This document shows positions 45,617-58,255 of a stretch of DNA of 64,000 bases, one piece after another. Position 1 is the stretch's first letter. The number at the start of each line of letters is the position of its first letter. Where the stretch lies: the NCBI GenBank assembly GCA_026874595.1, contig CM049318.1, positions 6,401,741 to 6,465,740 on the forward strand, written 5' to 3'. The position numbers and the translations under genes are program-made. Source of the DNA: Sipunculus nudus (Eukaryota; Annelida; Sipuncula; Golfingiida; Sipunculidae). Under the pieces are notes generated by a model. It was not told the DNA's origin. It did no database searches and worked only from the letters and a program-made list of their open reading frames with translations.

Positions 45617-45836
45617 ACATGGCTCTTGAATATTGTACCAAAATGGAAATATATATAAATACATGGCTCTTGAATATTGTACCATAATGGAAATATATAT
45701 AAATACATGGCTCTTGAATATTGTACCAAAATGGAAATATATATAAATACATGGCTCTTGAATATTGTACCATAATGGAAATATATATAAATACATGGCT
45801 CTTGAATATTGTACCAAAATGGAAATATATATAGCT
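45617..45836. repeat. 44-bp tandem repeat, 5 units, alternating dimer
   Basis: Units begin ACATGGCTCTTGAATATTGT at 45617, 45661, 45705, 45749 and 45793. Odd units read ACCAAAATGG and even units ACCATAATGG, so the true repeat is an 88-bp dimer. As 44 is not a multiple of three and the unit lacks stops on the minus strand, all three minus frames are open; these frames are not genes. Confidence 0.95.
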
Positions 45837-47520
45837 CTAGATTGCATTGCATTTTATGTAACTTGACGTGTATCCACATGAATACAATATTTTGTTGTTT
45901 TTTTTTTTTAAAGAATATACCATTAAATAGGTATTCCAAAACCAGATAAACAATAGCAGGTAAAATAATTTATACTTAATGACATACAATTACAGTAGGA
46001 AATAAAATGGCCCACGCAGTACATGGTTGTTTGATATCATTACATCCTGGCATGAAAAGGCATGCTTTTTATATTTTATTAGTCTCTGCTAATGGCTTAT
46101 TTTATTAGCATGAATGAACATCTACACTGTTAAACACAGTTGTTTTTATAATGGTTATTTAAATGGACTTCTTAGCTGATTGAAATGAATGATAAGGGAA
46201 CCTGGAATTTCCTTGAGCGGGTAAATGAATGGAAATATAAATTTTATGTGACATTTATTGCTCTGAGGCCCAGCAGAGGTCTTCCCATTTACCCTAGAGA
46301 ACCACATTTGGCATTAATGCTTCATGCATAATATTGCTGTAAAAATATGCCTGATTAAAGAAGTTGAAAAAGTTCAAGCGATTACTTGAGATGAGATCTG
46401 ATCATTAATCCAAAATGCCATGATATCCTAAAGTTTACCTTCATTTTGTTACCTTGTGGTTGTGGTACTGTATATAAGTAAAGGTCAGTGTATGCAAAGT
46501 GAGCATGAAATGCAACATAATATATATGTTTCAGTTCCTTATATAAACCTAACCATTAGGTTGTTCAGTACTGATGAGACTAAGTTAATTAAGGTTATCT
46601 TTATTAATTTTAATATTAATTTAAGTATCAGGAGATTATAGTCTGTCATGTGTGGATATTTATTTTTTCCCATGTTCCTAGCTGTAAATTTTTAAGCATT
46701 TGAACTCTGACTTTAAGATAACCTGTTTCCTACTGCATTGTATAAACCAACTTTTGCCCATTCTTATTTTTTACGACTTTCTATTGGCAGGGCATATTTG
46801 GTGATAAACAGGGGACCTTGAAACTAAAACACCTGGAATTGTATCACATTGACCTACTTCTTTTCAGTTTCAGGATGAAACATGATGCACATGGAACACT
46901 TGGTAAATTAGACTCACGGCAGGGTGTTAGGCCTTCAAAATTGTTTCCTTGGGGTTGAAAAAAAACATATTTATTCAAACATAAATCTTTTCTAGTGATT
47001 ATGGACTGTTTAAAAAAGATTACACTTCAGCAAATCCTCTGCAATTGCAAATAGTTGCATATTTTCATAGTTACAGATTATTTATGCCTTGATATACCCA
47101 TGCAAAGATCATTTTAGCTATGCCTGTCCTGAAATGATGGCACATGATTAAAAAGCTTGTGTACCATCTTTGTATTTTTATGACTGAGTATAATAGTGGG
47201 TTTATCATAGGTAGGTCTTTAGATTCAAACAAACAACAAGTTTCCAGGAATTAGAAAAGAAAAGAATATTCCTCATACAAATCCACCCTTGTCACCCTAC
47301 CAAGCCTGAAGAAAATTGACTAGACATGTGTTAAAACTTCTCAAACATAACCACACAGGTTGTCCCATGTAGATAACTGTAATTGCCCACCTTACGATTA
47401 GTTTGTTAGTTCCCTAGAACAGTGACAGAATCATGAATCTGCTACATTTCTGCAATACATGCTTTGTAACATTCCATCATTAGATATATCAATTTTTTCT
47501 GTCATGGTGGCTTTCAGTTT
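45837..47520. other. Unassigned AT-rich sequence
   Basis: No supported gene, repeat or splice pair. Confidence 0.45.
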
Positions 47521-47575
47521 TCCATGCCCAGTCATTCAACTGAGCACCATGACCTATGAGTCACTCGGTATTGCG
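47521..47575 (+). repeat. R2 tail fragment
   Basis: CAACTGAGCACCATGACCTATG and GAGTCACTCGGTA resemble the closing segment of the R2 arrays (29294 and 41752) with about 80% identity. A relic. Confidence 0.5.
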
Positions 47576-47937
47576 CTTGCTGGGTTATTACAGGCATCAT
47601 ATTTGGCCAGGTGTGAGTGCACAACAAAACCATTTGGTGTCTGTGACACCAGTAATACTTGGCAGGCCAGCTATTACCTTGTGTTTTGATCTTGTTTACT
47701 TTACGACTCTGCCAGAATGTTGACGGCTTAACTTGGTCTGATTACATACCTGACCACCACAAATAACAAGCACAACAAATCCAAGAAATATTTAGAATAT
47801 CCACTGTGTCACATTTAGCCCCGTATACAAAGACTTTCTTCTTCATAGATTCAGGACCTCGGCTCTAGCTTTCCTAAGACTTTTTTTTAGCAATATGTTT
47901 TCTGTACTTTATCAAGTTATAGAGCAAGAATGTGTTA

Positions 47938-48281
47938 GGCCAAAAAATTAAAAGGTATGCTTCTCAGGCACTGCCCACGTTAATTCTCATCTCCCGCATC
48001 AAAAATTGTTATTTTGATTTTCAATAGAAACTTACCAATTTTTTTTTTTAGCTCAAGCCACTCGGACATTTCTTTCAAGAAGATAAAATAATACAATTTT
48101 GATAAGATTTCCTCTGTTTTGTAGTGCTTTTACATTTTAAGCTAAAAAATTCTGTTAATCTCATGCTTTTCCCTGATCTTATGACATTTTGTCGACACAT
48201 ACAAAAAAAAAAGGGCAAAAAATAGCCCGTCCCTTTCTTTTCAATGTGCCTGAGAATCATACTTTTTTTTTTTTTTTTGCC
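47938..48281. mobile_element. MITE family R3, copy B
   Basis: Ends GGCCAAAAAATTAAAAGGTA.. and ..AATCATAC(T)17GCC are inverted repeats, flanked on both sides by TTA (47935-47937, 48282-48284). It carries about 45 bp (around 48024-48068, with GCTCAAGCCACTCGGACA) that copy A lacks. Confidence 0.8.
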
Positions 48282-48284
48282 TTA

Positions 48285-48955
48285 TATGTGCTGTTTAAGA
48301 CAAATCAACCAAACATTATTTTACCATATTAAGAGAAATGAAAATGTCTTTACTGGTATTTACGGGAATACCACATTTGCCTCCCATGACATCTAGTGTT
48401 CAAAAATACAACCAGTGTTCAAATCAACCAAACATTTAAGGAAATTGGGGCAATGGAATTGTCTTTGTTGTTAATCTATTGAGTTCCCTGGTTGAAAATC
48501 ACAACATAAATGAGACCAGCCGCATGTCTGATAGACCATAGACCAAAATTTGTTGAACTGTTGTCCTTACCCAACCTCAGATTCTGGCATATCTTCTTTC
48601 AGCTTTAATCATCTTATACTTTTCTGAAGACCCATGTCTTAAGTCTCAGTAAGATTTCCAAATTCTGCCTTTAGATTTCACTGTCAGTCAAAGTTTCCTG
48701 CTGAGAGACAGGTGTGCAAATTGAAAAATCTATGTTAATTCTGTGATTTGGGGCAATGTGAAGATTATCCTACCCTTCCTAGTCACAAGCCCTCATCTAA
48801 AAAAAGTTTAGGTGAAATCCATGGATAACATAATGAGATGATATTAAGCTCAAACATTAAGCATGAACTATGTTACCTGTTGATCTAGAGTGTTATAGTT
48901 GAATGCATCATCTACTCTCTATAGATGACTTAATCATACACAGTCACCATAAGTT

Positions 48956-48962
<7 letters not shown>
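48285..48962. other. Unassigned AT-rich sequence
   Basis: Nothing supported. Confidence 0.45.

Positions 48963-49008
<46 letters not shown>
48963..49008. repeat. (AT)n microsatellite
   Basis: Twenty-three uninterrupted AT dinucleotides. Confidence 0.95.
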
Positions 49009-49012
<4 letters not shown>

Positions 49013-49929
49013 TGTGGGTGCAACTATGATATGGTCTGTTAGCCAGGTTATGTTGTTACCTGAGGATGCTATGACTCACAGTAATTACCGGTATACCATA
49101 CCTTGTGCAGTATATATGTCTTTGACAAGATGATGGTGATTTATTATTGTATTTTTCTCTCAGCAGATGTATTTATCATTATTGTCCAAAAATCTGAGTT
49201 GTTTGATGATGAGTAAGACTTGTTTGTTAACCTAAAAGGGACAGAATCAGGCGCAATATTATTCCTATTTTTTCACACTATCAGTTCAGGTTTGCTTAAT
49301 GCAAAAGTTTCTCAGCAAAACCATCCCAGCAAAAAGTCTCATTATCTCAAATACGGCTGTTTAACACCTTTTTATGTCTCTGCGTGTTGGTAAACACAGT
49401 CTGTTAATCATAACAAGGCCCAAGGACCTGAGATCAGAAGTGAGCCTCATCATGAGGTGGTTCAGCTAGGGGGAATGTGTTACATTTTGGGCCAAGTCAG
49501 GCAGGGCATCTTCTGATTGACACATGTTGTGGCTCCATGATGCACGCAGCCCTAGGTGCTGTGTTTTTAATAACACCTGTAACATGCCTGGTCCATTGTT
49601 TTTAACACTCATTTACAGGAGTAAGCAATTGGTTTCAAGGCAATATTTTGGCAGGTCCAGAGAATTATTTCAAAGGGAAGAAGCTATTTTTCGTGTTAAT
49701 TCAACATGCCTTATAGGTGATCGGGCCCCTTTAAGATTCATACACTTTTACAAGCATTCTGTCAGCTCTGGCATATCTTGCAATGTGAGTTCACTGATTA
49801 AAGATATTTTTCATCCTTTCAACTTGAAGATATATTAGTTTTAAATGGTAGAAAGTTAATCTTAAAACATGCACACACTATGACTAGTGCATTATCATGT
49901 ATCATTCTTGATGATAGAGAACACATGTA
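49009..49929. other. Unassigned sequence
   Basis: A 104-codon frame on + (49524-49838) starts with ATG but shows no motif, and its composition matches the surroundings; not called. Confidence 0.35.
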
Positions 49930-52900
49930 GGGCCTGAGGATGTAAGAGGACAGGTGAGAGGGAGAATGAGAGAAACAAGAAATTATAGAAAGTGTGATAA
50001 AACACAGGGATAGAAAATGATCAAAAGAACAGAAAATGATAAAAAGTGTAGGGAGAACAGGCAAGGGTAGAAAATGTGAGAGAGAACAGGCAAGGATAGA
50101 AAAAGCAAGACAGAACAGGCAGGGGTAGAAAAAGGAAGATAGAATAGGCAGGGGTAGAAAATATGATTGAGGACAGGTAAGGACCCAAAGTGTGATAGAG
50201 AAAGTGTAAAGGGTAGAAAGTGTGAGAGAGAACAAGCAAAAGTAGAAAATGTGAAAGGAACAGACAAGGGTTAAAAATGTAAAAAGAAACAGGCAAGGCT
50301 TTAAAGTACCAGTTAGAAAAGGCAAGGGTAGAAAGTGTGAGAGAGACCAAAAACAAAAAAGTGTGATAAAGAAAGTTAAAAGGGTAGAAAGTGTGTGAGA
50401 AAACAGTCAAGGATAAAAAAGTGGAAGATGGAACAAGCAAGGAGAAAAAGTGTGAGATAAAAAAAAACAAAAAAATGATAGAAAGTGTGATAAAAGAATA
50501 GGCAGTGATAGAATGTGAGAAAGAACAGGCAATGATAGAAATTGTGAGAGAGAACAGCAATGATTGAAGGTGTGAGAGAGAACAGGCAATGCTAGGTGTG
50601 AGAGAGAACAGGCAATGATAGAAGGTGTGAGAGAGAACATGTAGGCAATGATAGAATGTGAGAGAGAGAACAGGCAACGGTAGGTGTGAGAGAGAACAGG
50701 CAATGATAGAAGGTGTGAGAGGGAACAGGCAGTGAAAGAAGGTTTGAGAGGGAACAGGCAGTGACAGAAGGTTTGAGAGAGAACAGGCAATGATAGAATG
50801 TGTGATAGAGAACAGGCAGCGATAGAAGGTTTGAGAGAAACGGGCAATGATAGAAGGTTTGAGAGAGAACAGGCAATGATAGAATGTGTGAGAGAGAACA
50901 GGCAATGATAGGTGTGAGAGAGAACAGGCAATGATAGAAGGTGTAAGAGGGAACAGGCAGTGATAGAAGGTTTGAGAGAGAACAGGCAATAATAGAATGT
51001 GTGAGAGAGAACAGGCAATAATAGAATGTGTGAGAGAGAACAGACAATGATAGGTTTGAGAGAGAACAGGCAATGATAGAATGTGTGAGAGAGAACAGGC
51101 AATGATAGGTGTGAGAGAGAACAGGCAATGATAGAAGGTGTATGAGGGAACAGGCAATGATAGAAGGAGTGAGAAGGAACAAGCAATGATAGAATGTGTG
51201 AGAGAGGACAGACAATGATAGAAGGTGTGAGAGAGAACAGGCAATGATAGAAGGTGTGAGAGGGAAAAGGCAATGATAGAAGGTGTGAGAGAGAACAGTC
51301 CATGATAGAAGGTATGAGAGAGAACGGCCAATGATAGAAGGTGTGAGAGAGAACAGGCAATGATAGAAGGTGTGAGAGAGAACAGGCAATGAAAGAAGGT
51401 TTGAGAGAGAACAGGCAATGATAGAATGTGTGAGAGAGAACAGGCAATGATAAAGGTTTGTGAGAGAGAACAGGCAACAATAGGTGTGAGAGAGAACAGG
51501 CAATAATAGAATGTGTGAGAGAGAACAGACAATGATAGAAGGTTTGAGAGAGAACAGGCAATGATAGAATGTGTGAGAGAGAACAGGCAATAATAGAATG
51601 TGTGAGAGAGAACAGACAATGATAGAAGGTTTGAGAGAGAACAGGCAATGATAGAATGTGTGAGAGAGAACAGGCAATGATGGGTGTGAGAGAGAACAGG
51701 CAATAATAGAAGGTGTATGAAGGAACAGGCAATGATAGAAGGAGTGAGAAGGAACAGGCAATGATAGAATGTGTGAGAGAGGACAGGCAATGATAGAAGG
51801 AGTGAGAGAGAACAGGCAATGATAGAAGGTGTGAGAGGGAAAAGGCAATGATAGAAGGTGTGAGAGGGAACAGGCCATGATAGAAGGTATGAGAGAGAAC
51901 AGGCAATGATAGGTGTGAGAGAGAACAGGCAATGATAGAAGATGTGAGAGAGAACAGGCAATGATAGAAGGTTTGAGAGAGAACAGGCAATGATAGAATG
52001 TGTGAGAGAGAACAGGCAATGATAAAGGTTTGTGAGAGAGAACAGGCAACAATAGGTGTGAGAGAGAACAGGCAATGATAGAAGGTGTGAGAGAGAACAG
52101 GCAATGATAGAATGTGTGAGAGAGAACAGACAATGATTGAAGGTGTGAGAAAGAACAGGAAATGATAGGTGTGAGAGAGAACAGGCAATGATAGAAGGTG
52201 TGAGAGAGAACAGGAAATGATAGAAGGTGTGAGAGAGAACAGGAAATGATAGGTGTGAGAGAGAACAATTAATGATAGAATGTGTGAGAGAGAACGGGCA
52301 ATGATAGAATGTGTGAGAGAGAACAGGCAATGATTGAAGGTTTGAGAGAGAACAGGCAATGATTGAAGGTGTGAGAGAGAACAGGCAATGATAGAAGGTG
52401 TGAGAGGGAACAGGCAGTGATAGAAGGTTTGAGAGAGATCAGGCAATAATAGAATGTGTGAGAGAGAACAGGCAATGATTGAAGGTGTGAGAGAGAACAG
52501 ACAATGATTGAAGGTGTGAGAGAGAACACTCAATGATTGAAGGTGTTAGAAAGAACAGACAATGATTGAATGTGTGAGAGAGAACAGGCATTGATTGAAT
52601 GTGTGAGAGAGAACAGGCAATGATTGAAGGTTTGAGAGAGAACAGGCAATGTTAGAAAACAGGTAAGGATAGAAAATGTAAGGAGTACAAGCAATGGTTG
52701 AAGGTGGGAAAGAGATCAAGAAAGGGATAAAAAGTATGAGACTTAATTGCGACAGATGTTAAAGAGCAGGCATAGAAAGTGTTAGAGAGATGTAATTGAA
52801 CAGACAGGAAAACAGAAAGTGTATGAGAAGTTAGAAAACAAGTAAAGATTAAAAATGTGCTCGAGAGAGAAAGGCAGGGATAAAACTGATGAGAGAAAAA
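49930..52900. repeat. Purine-rich 29-bp minisatellite array (~2.9 kb)
   Basis: The core (about 50500-52660) repeats GTGTGAGAGAGAACAGGCAA + TGATAGAAG, 29 bp, with a 26-bp variant lacking AAG. Both flanks (49930-50500 and 52660-52900) are more degenerate. The + strand is almost entirely purine, and the unit has no TTA, CTA or TCA, so all three minus frames are open for up to 769 codons. These are stop-free repeats (29-residue periods with SHTFYHCLFSLTPSIIAC) with no start or splice context and are not called as genes. Confidence 0.95.
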
Positions 52901-54642
52901 ATATTTTACAGACAGGGAGAAAAGAGATGAGAGAAAGTGGGCTGATGGGACGGATGTGAGGGTATGTGGCCTCTTCAACACATCCAGGACCACTACACTA
53001 GAAACATTTATTAACACACATCTCTAGCTCTGGGTGGTAGATCTTGGAAGGTCAGCTGTATTTTTCTGACATCTCAACAGAGAAGCAGTGGTCTTTTATC
53101 TTTACTAGGCACTATGCTGAAAAGTTATAATGTTATTATTTTGGCAGAAATTGCATGTATTGTCCCACCGCAGAATCTGTTTTGTTTTACAGATTGATAA
53201 TTTAGCTTCTGTGATAATATCAGTCTTTGGATTTGTCCATTTTAACAGAAAGGGGAAGAATTGTGCATTTAATAGTCTGCTAAATAAGAAGATGCTTGTT
53301 TAAGTGAAGTGTTGGTGGAATGTAGGAAAGTGTATAGGGTAGAAACTTGATACATGCTATGATAATGATAAACCAGGTTAATTGAAGCATGCATTTGGAG
53401 TGATGGCCACCTGACACCCCTAATAGTAGAAAGTGGGCTGTCCCTTTATCTTGTGCTCTGTGACTGTTCAGTGACTAAGCTGAGGAATGCCTGATATTAC
53501 CACAGGTTCGGGTTTTCTTCCTTGCCACATCAGTTACTCTGAGTATATATAGAACATATCTCAGTTGTTGTTTACAATTTAACAATGGTAGTTTGGTAAC
53601 ATGTTCACAACCTTGTTGTATTATTTCTCAGGGACTGCTATTTGTAGGATCCTTTTTTTTCTTTGATAAATGTTGTGTTTTCAGAAAATTAACGAATTGC
53701 AGCGTGAGCAAACAGATTTTCTTTATGTTAAACTTTTATTTATTTTTAAAAGAAATTTTTTGAGATGTTTATAAAAAAAATATATATAATATAATTTATA
53801 TATATCATATGGTAGGTATGATTTGTTTTTTGTGCATGTATAATATAATAAACAAACCTTTTGAGTATTTAATGCAATATAATACCAGTCTAATGGACTT
53901 CTTCATGTTGTAGGTACCTTTTATCTGGAACCATGTAACAGTTTCTCTTATCTTAAATTCTGAAATATTTTAAAAGTACTTTATATACTCAATCTTTTCT
54001 GAAATCATAAAATATGCTTGTGAAAATTGTTTTTGATAAATTATCATAATTATTATTATTGCTGCAGCTGGGTTCCCAGTATGTTATTTTGTATAAAAAG
54101 GATGAAAGCAAAGTTAAGTATTACTTGTAAAGACCACAACAGTAAAAAGACATGTTTTGTTGTTACTGAGCCCTAAAAACATTGCATGTGATATATTGAG
54201 AGCCTGAGGCATGTTGTGTCCCCAAGGTTGTGACAAAAACACCATAATTTTATATTCACTAAAGCACAGCAGACACATCAGTTAATATACATACATCACA
54301 GATCAGAAAGAACTATAGTTTGAAGGTAACAATTGCCTTAGGTTGAGGTGACCCATACGTGATAGTGTGGACACAGGTCTATGGACACAGGTCTGTGTCC
54401 CCTGACTGGCTCAGATATATAACACTAGTGATATACACACCATGCCAAGGCAGGCCGTTTATGCTTTGGCGGGAGTACAATAGTTAAGTCTGATTTGCGT
54501 AGTGGTGTGACGGGGAGTACAGCTTGAAGGGGGTCTGCATGTCACAGGTGGTGTTTTGGGATATACACCTAAGTGCAAGGCTCGAGGAATACTTTACAAG
54601 TTGAACTGTTGGATTTGTTTTACAACATACAAGTCAACCATC
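52901..54642. other. Unassigned sequence
   Basis: AT-rich; a TGGACACAGGTCT duplication occurs at about 54369 and 54382. No gene is supported before the ATG at 54643. Confidence 0.4.
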
Positions 54643-54681
54643 ATGTCAGTTCCACAGATTGTAGTGGAGCCCCCTAAAGAG
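54643..54681 (+). CDS. Candidate first coding exon (13 codons)
   Basis: ATG with A at -3, 13 codons (MSVPQIVVEPPKE), then a strong donor GAG|GTATGT in phase 0. Downstream zero-phase candidates include 63093 (acceptor CTTTATTTTTCAG, ELPILNELQ). Very short, so the call depends on the donor and start context only. It could be an alternative first exon of a gene whose body lies outside the window. Confidence 0.28.
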
Positions 54682-54801
54682 GTATGTGGTCAGTTTCACG
54701 TTTCACACTTGTTAGTTTCAGGCCATGTTCATTTCAGCTGGTGTGTTCATTTCCTCTGGTGGGTACGTTTCCACTATGAGAACTTCAGTAAGAGAAAGAA
54801 A

Positions 54802-54823
54802 GGGGGGGGGGGGGGGGGGGGGG
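54802..54823. repeat. Poly-G tract, 22 G
   Basis: Uninterrupted G22 followed by TGG. Quadruplex-prone and likely variable in length. Confidence 0.95.
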
Positions 54824-55835
54824 TGGTCAGCATGTGTTTATCATTGATACTACCCTTCAGATCCTGTCATATTAACCATATGCTGTTTGTATTAACTGAC
54901 CTCACAAGTATAACAAAACATCTAATTTGTATCATGCATATTACATCCTACTTCAGTGCCATTTATTTGAGATCCAGTTGCACCAGGTGCTTGAAGGAAT
55001 TTATCATTGCATGGAATGAATAATACAGTGGATTGGCGGAGCAGCTTAGACTATTGACTCCCTTATCAACGGGAGGTTGTCGCTGCAAGTGCTCGGTTCA
55101 GAGCAGGTGAACTTAGGTACCGCGGGCTTCAGAACTACCAGTCAGCCATTATTCCCATTAATAATGTCCAGCAGGCTGTGTAATTGTTCTTCATATTCTA
55201 ACCTGTCAATCACAACTTTTTGATCATTAGTGACAAAAATCATGCATCCTTTTGAAGCTTCCTCTCTTCATATGAATTATAGACTAACATTGAAATATCA
55301 GTCTATCCTTTCTGTTTATATATTTTATATATGGGATCTCTAACAATATTTGAGATTACACCCAAATAAAAAGAAACAGGTATTTGTACCAAAAATAAAA
55401 TCTTTGCTTTCTCTCATACTGTTTTAATTAAAATTAAATATAATATATAATATAAAATAAGCTAATATATTTACATTATATTTAATATTTTGTGTTACTT
55501 CCTGAGGGTTTAACATTTGCATGCACATGATTTTCCAAGGTGTTTTAACATTTTCTGTGAGCATTTAGCAGTCATGTTTCAGACAGTGTGCTTACTATAG
55601 ACACTCTTGAGCTAAATTACTAACATGGTGCACAGCTCTTGCAGGGCTCTTGAGAACATATGTAATAATATAATATGCTTTTACAATAAATTACAAACAA
55701 TGTTTTACATACTCAGCATTGGGCTTTAATAGTGAACAAATGTCAAAAGCAACACATGTAAACAGTATGTATTATTACAGTCAGATTTGATGAGCCATGT
55801 AACATTCAATGATAGGGCACTTGTATAAACAAGTA
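54824..55835. other. Unassigned sequence
   Basis: Open to 55023 on + but in phase with the poly-G only. The patch 55030-55140 is GC-richer (GGCGGAGCAGCTTAGACTAT, GGTACCGCGGGCTT) and could be a degraded tRNA-like repeat, but I cannot support a fold. The rest is AT-rich. Confidence 0.35.
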
Positions 55836-56019
55836 CAGTGAAACCTCATTGTGTCGAACTCTCTTAAGTCGAATACCCCCCTTATGTCGAAGTTACAGAC
55901 ACAATATTCTGGACAACTCTAGTTAAATTATAACCAAATAAAACCCGCTTGTGTCGAACCTCGGATGTGTCGAAGTTTTCTGAGGGTCCCTTCAACTTCG
56001 ACACAACAAGGTTTCACTG
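55836..56019. mobile_element. pogo/Tigger-type MITE, 184 bp
   Basis: The left end CAGTGAAACCTCATTGTGTC and right end GACACAACAAGGTTTCACTG are inverted repeats (~23 bp, two mismatches), flanked by TA on both sides (55834-55835, 56020-56021). CAGTGRAACCT ends with TA duplications are typical of pogo/Tigger elements. GTGTCGAA occurs several times inside, possible transposase subterminal sites. Confidence 0.88.
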
Positions 56020-57418
56020 TATGTTATTTGATATTTAAGTATAATTTCATTTTATTTAATATTGATATTATATAGATATATACACAGTATGTTCTACATG
56101 CAGTATAAAGTACTTTGGCTGGATTGATATAACATCACAGTTATATAGTTCATAAGTAACAATTATTTAATGTTATATAAATTTCAGAGTTTCATATATG
56201 TGTGTGTGTTTGTGATTTATGATACTTCCTAGTTTCCTTCATGTTTTCAAAATGAAAGGAATTAACCTGATCTTCCTGTTTTCAAAGGAAAATTTAGCTG
56301 TTCACTTGAAAATGTTTCAGATGGATTGACACCTTTACACAGTTGTTTACACTGTTTTCCTTTGTTTTGATGCTTTGATTGGCTGATAGCAGGATTGACT
56401 TACTGAACATATTTGCCAAAGATGCATTTCCTTCCAAATTAATGAGGCTGGCTTCTCCAAATTACTGTTTTGTTTTAGGCAGAATTTGTTTGTTCCTGTT
56501 AAAATTGATCACTGCATATCAAGGTTTATTTGTTTTTTTTTTTGTTTTTTTTGGGGGGGGGGGGGAGGGGGTCACCTTTCCAATGGATTGCTATTTGTAT
56601 ATTTAATTGGTTTTCAGAGGATCTTCCTCAAAGTATCCCAAGTTCACAGGGGGCTCAGGTTTGAGAAGGCAACAACAGTAATCATGATCATCTTAATATA
56701 ATCCTATTGTTTAAAAGGGCAGATTACTAATGCATAAGGGTCAGGTTGCAAGTAACTCAAAACTCATGGATAAGATCTGTCCAGCCTTTACAATGTTGTT
56801 TCTGTAAACCCTTATTGAGTTTGTACCTTGCATAAATATAAAATTCAAAAACATATAAATGCAGGTTGGATTTCAAGGTGTACAACCATTATCCAATAAC
56901 CTGAAAGTGCTTTATAGTAAAGTTCATACCCTGTTTGTGTTAGGGCTCCAGGTACTATGTGGTGATTATTAGATTCATACATGCTGCAAGTCAGGTAGAC
57001 TTGAAGATACATTTGGTTTAATGAGACACATCTTAAAACTCTACATTATACACTTGTAAAGAGAACCTTATTGCAGTTAGGACCATAAGGATTCACTGAT
57101 GCAGCAATGGTTTCGATTCATCACATTACAAAGCCAAATATTGTATGTGTATCGTCAGGTGTCCTTGTATTGATACATCAAAGATATTAGATCATCTTAT
57201 GTAAAGTGAGATGTATTTAAATTTTAAAATAGTCTCTCATGTACCACTGTGTGAGACATCTAATATGAAGCATCATTTATAAGATTAAAAATTAACCACA
57301 TCATTTTGCCTGATTGTTTTTAAATCATCTTTATTCATGGTTTTGAAATTGATTTTAATGAATTAAGCATATCTACATTTCTATCAGCAAGAGGAGATTG
57401 GGCTAGGAGTTTAAATTA
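56020..57418. other. Unassigned sequence with poly-T/poly-G tract
   Basis: 56530-56572 is T-rich then G13AGGGGG. Nothing else supported. Confidence 0.4.
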
Positions 57419-57761
57419 CAGAAGAACCTTAAATATCCGAATGGGGTGGGGGACCTAAAATTTGTTATGAAAATTTAGGTTACTGATATATGAAGTTAGA
57501 CATTTTTTCAAGAAGTAAACTGCTAGTACACAGATATGTACATTGGGCATATTGTTATCAGCGTTCTTATAATAATATGCTCATCCTGGTTAGTGGTATA
57601 CAGTTATGTTATCCAATCAGATTGTTTTAATCATTATTAATCCAATTTTTTTTCAAAGGCAGAGATGTATTTCAATGGAGGTAAATTTTGATTCGTTATT
57701 TTAAATTTCAGAAAAACAAATTTTAGGAAAAAAACAGTTACAGAAATTTGAGGTTCTACTG
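57419..57761. mobile_element. Degraded pogo/Tigger-type MITE, ~343 bp
   Basis: The left end CAGAAGAACCTTAAATATCCG after TA is inverted at the right as CAAATTTCTG-like AATTTGAGGTTCTACTG. The right flank does not retain TA. An older relative of the element at 55836. Confidence 0.55.
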
Positions 57762-58255
57762 GATAATATATCATATATGTAACATGTTGTGTATTTTAAT
57801 GAACTAAGTATCATGATAGTAAGCCTTTGATGAGACAATGTCCCATATTACTCCCCTAACACAAGTACTTATCTTAATATTGATAACCATAAAACACATT
57901 TTATTACTCAACTGCCTGGATATTTCAACCGTTTCCATCTTTATACTGGAATTTAAATTAAAATAAATATCGTATATGTAACATATTGTGTATCGTATCT
58001 TGAGCAAAGTATTGTGATATTAAACATTTCATGAGTTACATTACCATTACACCTCTAACTGCAATACATATCTTAATATTGATACATATATACATCTTAT
58101 TCCTGAACTGTATGGAATTATCCTTTTCCACAGCAGTATTCTCAGCTTCCCACTGAAACGATGGTGGCCTCATGCATCACTGACAACATGATTTATCACT
58201 TGTCATATATTACATACATATGACTGACATTCCCTATTCTATCCCTGCTCTTCAG
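57762..58255. other. Unassigned AT-rich sequence
   Basis: Contains two similar ~100-bp segments (TATCATATATGTAACATGTTGTGTATTTTAATGA.. and CGTATATGTAACATATTGTGTATCGTATCTTGA.., at about 57768 and 57970) followed by related text, a ~200-bp spaced degenerate duplication. Confidence 0.4.

Noticed and set aside
45437-45939. Three overlapping minus frames with YIFPFWYNIQEPCI
   Set aside because: They come from the 44-bp repeat, which lacks stops on the minus strand.
47459-47689. 76-codon + frame
   Set aside because: Part of it is an R2 tail relic; the rest is unsupported.
50021-52533. Minus-strand open frames of 558-769 codons
   Set aside because: They are the reading of a stop-free 29-bp repeat in all three frames; there is no start context, splice site or non-repeat domain.
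55030-55110. tRNA-like gene near GGCGGAGCAGCTTAGACTAT
   Set aside because: An A-box-like start but no pairing arms and no proper B box by eye.
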